Part shown: positions 19,228 through 27,211 of the stretch, one piece after another
Position numbering within the stretch: the stretch's first letter is position 1
How the letters are laid out: the number at the start of each line of letters is the position of its first letter
From: Oligoflexia bacterium
Lineage (GTDB): Bacteria > Bdellovibrionota_C > UBA2361 > JBGSMV01
Reading direction: 5' to 3'
Length of the DNA: 64,000 nt
Assembly: GCA_019694515.1 (NCBI GenBank)
Contig: JAIBBU010000001.1
Coordinates: 62,001 to 126,000, forward strand
The notes under the pieces: generated by a model
Seen by the model: the letters and a program-made list of their open reading frames with translations, nothing else
Database searches by the model: none
Told to the model about the DNA's origin: nothing
Program-made: the position numbers and the translations under genes

Positions 19228-20034
19228 TCAGCTATTTACGGCCAATTTCTCCTTAAGCGAATCCCCTCTCTCGGCGCAGCGCTCATCAATCTCTAAGGCC
19301 AGGGAGTGATATGCTGTCGCTCCGGCAGACGAGGGGTCATAGAGACAGATCGGGAGTGCGTGGCTCGGACATTCCGATAGCCGAATATTCCGAGGAATCA
19401 CAGTAGGAAAAACCAGGTCCCCAAAGAAATTTAGAGCTTCGCGCTGAACCTGAGTTGAAAGATTTGTACGGGCATCGAACATGGTCAAAAAGATACCGAG
19501 GACCGCCAGCTGCGGGTTGAACGTTTGCTGCACAAATTGGATTGTGTTCATTAACGCTGTAATGCCCTCGAGTGCATAGTATTCAGCCTGTAACGGAATG
19601 ACGATTTTATCAGCTGCCCCTAAGGCATTCAGGGTAAGTAAACCTGAGGAGGGTGGGCAATCTATCAAGATGTAATCGTAACTGGTGCGAAGCAGGTTTA
19701 TCTCAGTCTTTAGAATTAATTCACGCCCAGGCCTTTTCCCAAGTTCAATCTCGAGCCCCACCAGATCACGCGAAGCCGGAGCAACACTCAACCGCTCAAT
19801 GGAGCTGGGACGAATAATGTCGGCCAGAGATACCTTATCGAAGAACATATCGTAGATATCTTTGCCCTCTTCCGGAAGTTCCACCCCTAGTCCACTTGAG
19901 GCGCTGCCTTGGGGATCAAAATCTACCAGCAAGATCTTGCGCCCCATAATAGCTAACTCAGCGGAAAGACTCACGGCCGAGGTTGTTTTCCCAACACCAC
20001 CCTTCTGATTTGCGATCGCGATGACTGTCGACAT
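19228..20034 (-). CDS. parA: Chromosome partitioning ATPase ParA (Soj type)
   Basis: A protein of 268 residues, a deviant Walker-A ATPase. Residues 10-18 read QKGGVGKTT with the signature lysine K11, followed by LLVDFDPQGSASSGLG (Walker A') and ILIDCPPSSGLLTLNAL (Walker B). It has no N-terminal DNA-binding extension, as expected for the chromosomal Soj class. ParA binds non-specific DNA in the ATP form and moves ParB-parS complexes. It is transcribed with parB, 79 bases downstream. Confidence 0.97.
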   Translation of the reverse strand: MSTVIAIANQKGGVGKTTSAVSLSAELAIMGRKILLVDFDPQGSASSGLGVELPEEGKDIYDMFFDKVSLADIIRPSSIERLSVAPASRDLVGLEIELGKRPGRELILKTEINLLRTSYDYILIDCPPSSGLLTLNALGAADKIVIPLQAEYYALEGITALMNTIQFVQQTFNPQLAVLGIFLTMFDARTNLSTQVQREALNFFGDLVFPTVIPRNIRLSECPSHALPICLYDPSSAGATAYHSLALEIDERCAERGDSLKEKLAVNS

Positions 20035-20084
20035 AAAGGATTCGTACCATCGGCTGCGTCAGGTGGGCAATTGATAAACTACTA

Positions 20085-20110
20085 GAAAATGTTCCACGTG
20101 GAACATTTTC
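20085..20110. promoter_or_regulatory. parS site 2, embedded in a 26-bp perfect palindrome
   Basis: The 16-bp parS sequence TGTTCCACGTGGAACA at 20090-20105 is extended on both sides by GAAAA / TTTTC, giving a 26-bp perfect palindrome. It lies between the start of parA (20034) and the stop of the AONS-like gene (20123), so it may also lie close to the parA promoter. Confidence 0.92.
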
Positions 20111-20122
20111 GAAGATCTCGCT

Positions 20123-21397
20123 TTATGCGGAAAAGGTTTTTGGCACAGACTCGCTCAAAGCGACCACCAGATCCTCAATCTGCCTTTCGCTATGTTCGCT
20201 GTTGAAGATCAATCGTAGAACAGCTCCTTGATCGAAGAGTGTTCCACGTGGAACATTTTCAGCATACATGCCCCGGGTCAGGAGAAATTCCTGGAGCTCA
20301 AATGAGGTACGTAGGCTAGAGAGCTGTAAGCAAACGAAAGGGCAATCCGAAGAATCGTAGACCGTAGCTTTCATCGTTCGAAGTGCGTTGCGGACGCGCT
20401 CCGCATGGCGCTGGATGCAGGCACGCTGCGCGGTCTGCAGTTCGGCATGGTCAAGTCCAACCTCGATGGCCGAAGCCAGAGCAGGTGGAAGAGGGGATTC
20501 AAGCCGGAGATTCCTAGATTTCTGTACAAGATAGCTGATGGTAATTCTATCTGAAGCAAGGAATGCCCCAAAGCCACCCAGGCCGGTTGAAAGATCAGCT
20601 AGCTGAACAAAAGGCAGATCCTCGACCTTGGCCGCCTCCAATACACCGGCGCCTCTCGCTCCAGATAGCCCCAGAGAACAGCTGCTATCCAGGATCACCT
20701 TCGCATCGTGATGCCTGGAGAGCTCACTTAGGGCGGTCAGGTCCACTTTTCTCCCAGACACAGGGGAGAAGGCCTCGACAAATATGAATTTGCGGGTGCC
20801 CTCCCGAGCTTTAGCGAGCGGTTCCTCGAGGCTAGATAGATCCGCCACAGTGAAAGGCTGGGCTGGAGTATTGGTTAGATAGGCGGCGTCACTAACCGGC
20901 GCCTGACAAAGCTCATCAAAGCAAATTAGATCCCGCTCGGAACAGAGGGCTGTAACCAATGAGAGCAACGCTTGGGTTCGGGATGAAAAAAGCAAAGCCG
21001 ACTCCGTCCCCACGAACTTTGCAATTCTGTTCTCAGCACTAATATGGGGCTGAAAGGTGCCCGAAGCCAGCCGGTTGGAAGCAGTGGCGACACCGAAGCG
21101 CTCGATCTCTTCCTGAAGAGTGCGCCTAACCTTGGGGTGAGTGTGTAGATTCAGTGCATCCCAATTCGAGAAGTCAACAAAACGCTTACCACCTAGTTCA
21201 ATCACCCCGGGGGCACGCGAATTCACAATATGAAACTGCCGCTGCCTGCCCTGGCCAGCGAGTCTTTCCAATTCTTTTTTTAGCTGCTCGATCACTGTCG
21301 ATCGTTTTACCAATTTTGAAGATGCTTGTCCGCCTCTGATTGCTCTGGAATCAAAAAGAATTGCCGATCCAAAACGAGGGGAGGAGTCTTGCAGCAC
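20123..21397 (-). CDS. AONS-family (BioF-like) protein lacking the PLP lysine; probable pseudoenzyme
   Basis: A 424-residue protein that aligns over most of its length with the alpha-oxoamine synthase family (BioF, KBL, SPT), which are PLP enzymes condensing an amino acid with an acyl-CoA. Conserved elements include the NRLASGT loop near residue 108, VILDSSCSLGLSGARGAGV at 234-252 and SPLPPALASA near 301. The PLP Schiff-base lysine position (TFGKGFG in BioF) reads LSTGLGG, so Thr271 replaces Lys. The ring-stacking histidine is Gln165 and the histidine after the PLP aspartate is Cys240, while Asp237 is kept. The frame is intact, so it is not simply decayed. The annotated start is GTG; a later start near residue 29 or 35 would match the usual N-terminus. 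A parS site lies near the 3' end. Confidence 0.85.
   Translation of the reverse strand: MLQDSSPRFGSAILFDSRAIRGGQASSKLVKRSTVIEQLKKELERLAGQGRQRQFHIVNSRAPGVIELGGKRFVDFSNWDALNLHTHPKVRRTLQEEIERFGVATASNRLASGTFQPHISAENRIAKFVGTESALLFSSRTQALLSLVTALCSERDLICFDELCQAPVSDAAYLTNTPAQPFTVADLSSLEEPLAKAREGTRKFIFVEAFSPVSGRKVDLTALSELSRHHDAKVILDSSCSLGLSGARGAGVLEAAKVEDLPFVQLADLSTGLGGFGAFLASDRITISYLVQKSRNLRLESPLPPALASAIEVGLDHAELQTAQRACIQRHAERVRNALRTMKATVYDSSDCPFVCLQLSSLRTSFELQEFLLTRGMYAENVPRGTLFDQGAVLRLIFNSEHSERQIEDLVVALSESVPKTFSA
20240..20255. promoter_or_regulatory. parS site 3, inside a coding sequence
   Basis: A third exact copy of TGTTCCACGTGGAACA lies within the AONS-like gene, where it encodes part of residues 381-386 (N-V-P-R-G-T). 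It is 150 bases from site 2. Confidence 0.92.
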
Positions 21398-21424
21398 CCG
21401 GGCAGGCAGATCGGGGCGGCCAAT

Positions 21425-22541
21425 CTATCGGTTCTCGTCGCTCAGAAGATAGGCTTCGATGAAGCCGTCAATCTTGCCATCCAGAACGTCATCGACGGAA
21501 GGGGATTCAAAATCGGTTCTCAGGTCCTTAACCATACGGTAAGGCTGCATAACATAAGATCGAATTTGTGAGCCGAACTGGATCTTTTTCCTTTCGCCCT
21601 GGATTTGCTTGAGCTTCTGATCCTGCTCGGCCTGCTGCAGTTCGTATAACTTAGCTTTCAAGATCTTCATCGCCGTAGCTTTATTCTTATGCTGCGAGCG
21701 TTCGTTTTGGCACGCCACTACAATGCCGGTTGGAATATGGGTTAATCGTACAGCCGAGTCAGTTTTGTTCACATGCTGACCGCCCGCTCCGGACGATCGA
21801 TAGGTATCGATCCTAAGATCTTTTTCTTCAACCGCGATCTCGATCTCTTCCTCGATATCCGGAGTGACAGCGATTGAGGCGAATGAGGTATGACGTCGGG
21901 CATTGGAGTCGAAGGGAGAAATACGCACCAAGCGATGCACTCCCTGTTCAGAGCGCAAATGCCCGTAAGCGTATTCACCCTCAATATAAATTGTAGCGCT
22001 CTTGATGCCGGCACCTTCACCGGCCTGATAATCAAGCTCGTCTAGCTTGAACCCTTTGCGCTCGGCCCAACGCAGATACATGCGGTAGAGCATGTCAGCC
22101 CAGTCCTGCGCCTCTGTACCACCGGAACCGGAGTTTATTTCCACGATGGCATTCGATCGATCGAACTCGCCGTTCATTTTGCAGTAGAACTCCTGCTTCG
22201 CCGTCTCGGATTCCAGCTGGGTGAGGGTAGTGGCCGCCTCCGATAGAAACTCCTGATCGCCCGCTTCGACCGCCAGCTCGAGGGCTGTAGCAGCCTGACT
22301 TTGTAAATTTTCTAATTTCTTGAAATTATCAATCGCGCTCTGTGATGCCGATTTTTCCTTGAGAATATCGCGCGCTTTCTGATTGTCGTTCCAAAAACCA
22401 TCAGCCTGGGAAAGCTGATCCAGCTCTGCTACCCGTTTGACCTTTGCTTCAACGTCAAAGAAACCCCCTCAGCGCAGCAATGCGCTCCGCGACTGCACTC
22501 AGTCGAAATTTGAGATCGGATTGACTTAGTTCCTCGGTCAT
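21425..22541 (-). CDS. prfB: Peptide chain release factor 2 (programmed +1 frameshift)
   Basis: Translation starts at ATG 22541, runs 28 codons to an in-frame TGA at 22457-22455, then shifts +1 and continues to 21425, giving 371 residues, close to the family's usual 365. RF2 signatures are SPF at residues 208-210 (stop-codon recognition) and GGQ at 253-255 (peptidyl-tRNA hydrolysis, in SSGAGGQHVNKTDSAVR). RF2 terminates at UGA and UAA; the in-frame UGA makes synthesis self-regulating. The gene lies 27 bases upstream of the AONS-like gene. Confidence 0.96.
22455..22470 (-). other. prfB recoding site
   Basis: On the minus strand the sequence is G AGG GGG TTT CTT TGA, then C. This matches the conserved bacterial prfB site: an internal Shine-Dalgarno-like AGGGGG, the slippery CTT and a TGA followed by C. 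The zero-frame peptide before the stop is 28 residues and ends RGFL. Confidence 0.95.
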
Positions 22542-22602
22542 CGAGGACTAATAGTAGTTCAATTAGATGGAATGTAAAGCAGTGCCAGAACCGCTAAGGG
22601 AT

Positions 22603-23187
22603 CTATTTAATCGCGGCTTCTGAATCCACCACATTAAACACCAGATCGAGCTTGCGCATTCTAAAATCATCGCGCACTTTGTCGTTGGTGATAATCCACA
22701 CCGGGCTGCCATCGCTAACACGTTTTAGCAGCGTACCTAAAAAAACATCGCGCACACGCTCGGGAAGTCCGGTGGCTTGGACTAGGTCCAAAATTACACC
22801 CACTCCCAATGGGATCTTTTCGATCTCTTCTCCCAATCGACGCAGGCCGTGCCCATCAAAGGCCGTGCTTGCTGCCGTGAGGAGAACCCGGGGTCCCCGC
22901 GAAGCGGACTGCACAAAAGAATCTGAGTCGAGCTCAAGAGCTGGGTCCATGCCGTATGTTTGTCTGACGCTGCGGGGAACCTCCCGCGAAGTCGCGCGCG
23001 AGACTTCTAGGTACTCACGGAAATGTTCTGCTCGGAGTAAGGCGATCTGCTGCGGGTCGCCGCCCTCCGCTCCAGCCAGCAGCAACTGTTCAAGTTCTGC
23101 GGCTCGGTTGGCCCGGTATTCTCCGATCTGCGCTGCGCCGCCAATGGTGCGAAGCGGTTGAGACGATGCGCCCGAAACGTGAGCCAT
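22603..23187 (-). CDS. STAS-domain-like protein
   Basis: A protein of 194 residues from ATG 23187, chosen because AAGGAG lies seven bases upstream; an open frame extends further 5' but without initiation signals. The C-terminal 100 residues look like a STAS domain: GPRVLLTAASTAFDG, VGVILDLVQATGLPERVRDV, GSPVWIITNDKV, and LDLVFNVVDSEAAI at the end. STAS domains occur in anti-sigma antagonists and related signalling proteins. The usual phosphorylatable Ser/Thr (D-L-S-x) appears as DLVQAT, so phospho-switching is uncertain. The N-terminal 80 residues are helical and of unknown role. Confidence 0.65.
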   Translation of the reverse strand: MAHVSGASSQPLRTIGGAAQIGEYRANRAAELEQLLLAGAEGGDPQQIALLRAEHFREYLEVSRATSREVPRSVRQTYGMDPALELDSDSFVQSASRGPRVLLTAASTAFDGHGLRRLGEEIEKIPLGVGVILDLVQATGLPERVRDVFLGTLLKRVSDGSPVWIITNDKVRDDFRMRKLDLVFNVVDSEAAIK

Positions 23188-23257
23188 AGGAATTCTCCTT
23201 ACCGGAATTTTACCAGCAAAGAGACTCTTAACAAAGTTGAGTCTGGCTATGGAGAAT

Positions 23258-23632
23258 TTAGGAGTTGGCGGCCTGTTTTTGGTGGTCGTCGCTGTTGGTC
23301 GGGGTAAGATCAACGTAACGAGCGCGAGTCTTAAGCCCGCTCAGATAGCGCTTCAGCGGCACAAAAATCATCCATACTGGAAATCCAATTAGCACTCCGC
23401 GATTGAGAAGTTCGAGCGGCTTTCGCACCGCCTCAATCAGTGGGAATCCGGAGAGCCCAAGGGTGCCATCAAAAGCCGCTAGGCCTCCGGGTATATCGCC
23501 CAGCACAGCGAACGCAATCAGCGCTCCAACAGCCAGACAGTCGACTAGCACCGCAAAGAGCAATAGGGCTCCGCCAGCCATCTTCAGTAAGTCGACCAGA
23601 TCATGTTGTAAGATACCTGCGATGCCTTTCAT
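23258..23632 (-). CDS. Small membrane protein, function unknown
   Basis: A 124-residue protein starting at ATG 23632, where GGAG is six bases upstream; a slightly earlier in-frame ATG lacks that signal. Hydrophobic segments lie at about residues 16-45 (GGALLLFAVLVDCLAVGALIAFAVLG) and 80-95 (VLIGFPVWMIFVPL), with a basic, polar C-terminus (KTRARYVDLTPTNSDDHQKQ) presumably cytoplasmic. I do not recognise a family. It lies 70 bases upstream of the STAS gene on the same strand, so the two may be expressed together. Confidence 0.6.
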   Translation of the reverse strand: MKGIAGILQHDLVDLLKMAGGALLLFAVLVDCLAVGALIAFAVLGDIPGGLAAFDGTLGLSGFPLIEAVRKPLELLNRGVLIGFPVWMIFVPLKRYLSGLKTRARYVDLTPTNSDDHQKQAANS

Positions 23633-23794
23633 ACGGCGCTCCATTGATAAGCTAAGTCCAGCTTTTGACCACTGATCTAGGCATTTCTAGGGATTGCTTC
23701 AAATTCCTGCTAAGCCTTCAGTTTATCTTCATAAGTTAAGCTAGGTAAATTTCGTAGATCGGCAGGATCAAGCGATGTGGCCTGGCGCTGATCG

Positions 23795-24871
23795 CTAACT
23801 TCTCACGTGTACTGCTATGCGTGGAAAGAGGTCGCAGCCATGCTGCTGCCTGAATTCCTGCTCAGCGGTGTACGCTTGCTCAAGCTGCGCAATTCTTAGA
23901 GGCGCGCGCCCCAATGTCGGTCTAATCCGGGCTAGATCTTCGGGTTTTCCGAAACGCAGGAAATCTCGCTCCGCGATCGCTACAAAAACCAGATCGCGCC
24001 CGTTGTTGGGAACTACTTCGCAGATCGGAATGAGGATATGCGTATCCTGAGTGGTCTTCAGTCCGACAGCATGAGCTTCCAATCCATCTCTGTACAGAGA
24101 TGAATACTCATCGCGGAAGAGTTTGTTGAGCTCCTGTAGATGCAGCTTTAGGTTCGCGGCCTCTTTGCGCTCGGCCACAGCCATGCGGTTTTCGATCAAC
24201 GCGCTCGCGGCGCGTTGCAGATTCAGGCTTGGGAAGGGTTGTTCTGAGGTACATAAAGCCAAAGCCTTGGCGAAAACTCTGGTGGCATAACCGTTTCGAA
24301 TAATATCGTCCAGCTCTGGTTTATCGATGGAGTGGATCTCAAGATCCAGGTGTTCCTGATTCTCGGTCAGTGAATGTAGATTGCAGGAGGGAGATTTCAG
24401 ACATTCTCTCCCCACGAATTCCTCGCGATCTTTGACGCACTCATAGAGATATTTAAAAACCTTTCCGGAGCCCCGTAGGGTGCTGATTACTCCGAAAGCG
24501 CCGAGCGCTAGTCCGCTCCCTTTAAAAACCCAATCCGATAGCTTGGCAGGTTGGGGCAGGGAGGCGCCGGTCTCGGCCTTCTGGGGCGGGACAGCAGGCA
24601 GATTAAATTTGACCTCTCTGCCCTGGGCTCGGACTGTGATCGTGCTTGCGGAGTGAGCAGCCGTCTGCTCCGAGCGTAAAACCTCAGTGCTGGTGCTTTC
24701 GGGCTGGCTGCCTGGGTCGGCATGGGCTTCAATTGCCGCAATCCCGGTAACCACTGGAGTCAACGCGGCCAGGGTAATCAACGCTCCAATGCCACTGCGT
24801 GCGGGAAAAGTGGAATGCCGGAGCTCCATTGACGCAGTGGACGGTGATGGAACATTCAGAAAAGACTTCAC
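23795..24871 (-). CDS. Uncharacterised protein with N-terminal membrane anchor or signal
   Basis: A protein of 358 residues that I do not recognise. A hydrophobic segment near residues 28-46 (IGALITLAALTPVVTGIAAI) followed by AHADPGSQ looks like a signal sequence or anchor. A second weaker hydrophobic stretch is SGLALGAFGVISTL near residue 120. Three cysteines cluster at about residues 140-165. The C-terminal half contains helices rich in Glu, Leu and Arg. The open frame begins at GTG 24871; ATG at residue 15 is an alternative and neither has a good Shine-Dalgarno. It is divergent from the methyltransferase gene to its right. Confidence 0.6.
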   Translation of the reverse strand: MKSFLNVPSPSTASMELRHSTFPARSGIGALITLAALTPVVTGIAAIEAHADPGSQPESTSTEVLRSEQTAAHSASTITVRAQGREVKFNLPAVPPQKAETGASLPQPAKLSDWVFKGSGLALGAFGVISTLRGSGKVFKYLYECVKDREEFVGRECLKSPSCNLHSLTENQEHLDLEIHSIDKPELDDIIRNGYATRVFAKALALCTSEQPFPSLNLQRAASALIENRMAVAERKEAANLKLHLQELNKLFRDEYSSLYRDGLEAHAVGLKTTQDTHILIPICEVVPNNGRDLVFVAIAERDFLRFGKPEDLARIRPTLGRAPLRIAQLEQAYTAEQEFRQQHGCDLFPRIAVHVRS

Positions 24872-24954
24872 TTATTGATTGTGGTGACCTTTCGACGAGC
24901 TGTAAGGTCGGCGAGCTTAGTGTTTTGAATCGTAGTAAAGTGGAGTGCAAAAGT

Positions 24955-25722
24955 ATGAGTATGCAACCCATAATTTCCGAGCGCTCCCTGCGCGAATATA
25001 TCCGAAAAGATCTCGGCGTCGAGAATCCCTACACCGGGAATTTCCCCCAATTTTATGACCTGCTGCTTTCCTCCGGCTATGTCGATCATGAGGAATCGGC
25101 GCGGCAGCTCACGCGTCTCCTTGGCCGCAGCAGATCTATTTTGGAGATTGGGGTAGGCACGGGGGTGTTGACTCAGGAGCTGATCGAGCGGGGGCATCAG
25201 GTAACGGGAATTGATTTATCTGAAGCCATGTTACAGCAGGCACGCCGCCGCATCGGCTGCCACGCCGAGCTTAAGCTGCAAGACGTCTGCGAGCTTAACT
25301 TAGATCAGAAGTTTGATGCGGCCGTTAGCGAGGGGGGAGTGTGGTTCTTCGTACCTCGTTGCAACCGGTTAATGCTTCAAAGTCATCTTGCCGGAGTTGG
25401 CAAAAATTTGCAGGCACTACGTAAGGTTGCCCAGCACCTTAAACCGGGAGGGAAGTTCGCGATCAGTATTCATGAGGCCAATGCAGATTACAGTATGCCG
25501 TTAGAAAGCGGGTTGTTCCTGACTGAATTTCACCGCGAGTTGAAGCGGGGGATCGAATCCACTTTCTCGATCCATACTGCGGATGGAGTAATTCTGAGTC
25601 ATGGGGTGCAGAAATTTGCGACTTTTGGGGGTGCCGAACAGAATCGACTGTTCGCCGCGGCCGGATTCGGGGATGCCAGAGTGGTCTCAGGGACGGACTA
25701 TCTTCTCTTGGAACGTCATTAA
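24955..25722 (+). CDS. Class I SAM-dependent methyltransferase
   Basis: A 255-residue methyltransferase. Motif I is ILEIGVGTGVLTQEL, the beta-2 acidic motif is VTGIDLSEAML, motif II contains LNLDQKFDAAVSEGG, and the post-motif helix-strand is LRKVAQHLKPGGKFAISI. Such small soluble enzymes methylate many kinds of substrate; none can be named here. ATG 24955 was chosen because GGAG is nine bases upstream; an open frame extends 52 codons further 5' but would overlap the divergent gene. Confidence 0.85.
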   Translation: MSMQPIISERSLREYIRKDLGVENPYTGNFPQFYDLLLSSGYVDHEESARQLTRLLGRSRSILEIGVGTGVLTQELIERGHQVTGIDLSEAMLQQARRRIGCHAELKLQDVCELNLDQKFDAAVSEGGVWFFVPRCNRLMLQSHLAGVGKNLQALRKVAQHLKPGGKFAISIHEANADYSMPLESGLFLTEFHRELKRGIESTFSIHTADGVILSHGVQKFATFGGAEQNRLFAAAGFGDARVVSGTDYLLLERH

Positions 25723-25750
25723 AGAACTGCCCCTATTATAGAGGGTTGGT

Positions 25751-25786
25751 AGCGAGTGGCTGATTTGCTTAGCCCTTGGCTCTTTT
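25751..25786 (+). terminator. Weak terminator after the methyltransferase gene
   Basis: An imperfect hairpin, with AGC paired to GCT at its base and GGCT paired to AGCC around a GATTTGCTT loop, is followed by CTTTTAT. Two mismatches lie inside the stem, so the call is tentative. Confidence 0.35.
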
Positions 25787-25834
25787 ATAGGATGGTGCCA
25801 CGTCTAGCTACTTTGTGACGTAGTAAATGCTGAG

Positions 25835-27067
25835 ATGAACCCCGACATTACTCCTGAATCCGGTCCGAGAATCCTTTCTACCACCGAGCATCAAGCCCAG
25901 CTCCTCCGGAAACAGGCGCTGCTCGAGCAATTTCTCAAGATTCAATTTCCCTCCTACAACACCGAAACACATTTGCATCTGGGTGGAGCGCTGTCGGCCC
26001 ATAGTATCGGCACTTTGGCGGTGCTGCATGGCTTCAATGTCGAAGGCCGCACCCATGATCAAAAAATGGCTTTTTTGCGGGCGAACCGCGATGACATCAA
26101 GGACCTGGACAGCTACCTAAGCACGATCTATCCGTTGCGCGAGGCGATGCAGTCCAATCCGGAGCTGATGTACCAGAGTGTCATGCTCACTGCGCATGAA
26201 GCGCTTAGGTATTGGGGAACAATTCGCCAGGGCAGCGGACTTCCCAGAGTTTCTGCTTACGAGATGCAGGGAATTGAACTGCGCTTCAATCCGATCAAAC
26301 GCACAACCACGATCAGACACGGCGGCGGAAATGGACAGCGCGGCCTTTTTGATATGGATCGGATTGTGCTTGATGCAATCCGAGGCGCGGATGCGGCAGA
26401 GATATACTTTAAGGATACCGGGCTTAAGATTGGTTTTATCTTTTGCTTGGGACGCGACCTGTCAGTAGAAGACAATGGTAAAGTTGTCCGAAAAATCAAA
26501 GAGTGCCGGGAGCGTTATCCTGGCCGCATCATCGGGCTGGATTTGGCCGGTCCCGAAAGTGAGAACCCGCTTTCCGATCCTAAAAAGCTCGCAGAGATGG
26601 CGGCGCTTTATGACATCGCAGCCGCACCGGGAGATCCGGCCTTTAAACGCACTGTGCATTGCGGTGAAACAGAGGCGATTGGGATAGAGACCTTTTTAGC
26701 GACACTGAACGCACTCAAGCCGAACCGTGTCGGTCACCCCATTGCAGCATACCGGGCTTCGTTAGAAGGAGATCATCGCGGGCTCGAGTTCATGGCTAAG
26801 CACGGCATTACTGCCGAATTTTGCTTCGAGTCGAATCTGATGACCAAACGTATTCCCGATGCACGCTATTTTGTGTCGATGCTCTCGCGCTTTGACGAGG
26901 CCGGCGTTCCGTGGAGCCTTAATACCGACGGCTGCGGCACGCACGATCGCAATCATGCCGAGGAACTTTTTGAGCTGTTTCAATACGGGTTAACGGCCGA
27001 GCAGATTGTGGCCGCCATGCATACCGCCAATCAAAGCAGTTTCCTGCCGCGCGGCGAAGCGGACTAA
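25835..27067 (+). CDS. Adenosine-deaminase-like amidohydrolase
   Basis: A protein of 410 residues of the adenosine/AMP deaminase branch of the amidohydrolase superfamily. Zinc and catalytic residues are in place: H46 and H48 (THLHLGGA), the GLDLAGPE strand at 234-241, H275 and E278 (HCGE), H301 (RVGHPI) and D365 (SLNTDG). In classical ADA, D365 is followed by a second aspartate that helps bind substrate; here it is Gly366. The protein is about 60 residues longer than ADA, mainly through an insertion near residues 130-200. The substrate may therefore not be adenosine. The ATG has no clear Shine-Dalgarno. Confidence 0.85.
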   Translation: MNPDITPESGPRILSTTEHQAQLLRKQALLEQFLKIQFPSYNTETHLHLGGALSAHSIGTLAVLHGFNVEGRTHDQKMAFLRANRDDIKDLDSYLSTIYPLREAMQSNPELMYQSVMLTAHEALRYWGTIRQGSGLPRVSAYEMQGIELRFNPIKRTTTIRHGGGNGQRGLFDMDRIVLDAIRGADAAEIYFKDTGLKIGFIFCLGRDLSVEDNGKVVRKIKECRERYPGRIIGLDLAGPESENPLSDPKKLAEMAALYDIAAAPGDPAFKRTVHCGETEAIGIETFLATLNALKPNRVGHPIAAYRASLEGDHRGLEFMAKHGITAEFCFESNLMTKRIPDARYFVSMLSRFDEAGVPWSLNTDGCGTHDRNHAEELFELFQYGLTAEQIVAAMHTANQSSFLPRGEAD

Positions 27068-27156
27068 GCGGAAATTCACCGCTAAAATCATGTAGATGTA
27101 GGGTAGGTGGTACCAGTTTGTCAGCATATGCGTGCGCATTACAATAAATAACTTTA

Positions 27157-27184
27157 TTGACATGCATCAAGCACGCGATATAGT
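27157..27184 (+). promoter_or_regulatory. Strong sigma-70-type promoter
   Basis: TTGACA (27157-27162, perfect consensus) is followed after 16 bases by TATAGT (27179-27184). It lies 28 bases upstream of the ATG of the 679-residue unknown gene and gives a leader of about 20 bases. It is the best promoter match I saw in the window. Confidence 0.7.
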
Positions 27185-27211
27185 GGGGCCAGTAATAACG
27201 CCAAGTAAGAA

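Noticed and set aside
22455-22541. prfB as a broken gene or a sequencing error
   Set aside because: The AGGGGG-TTT-CTT-TGA-C context and the position of the stop are those of the conserved recoding site.
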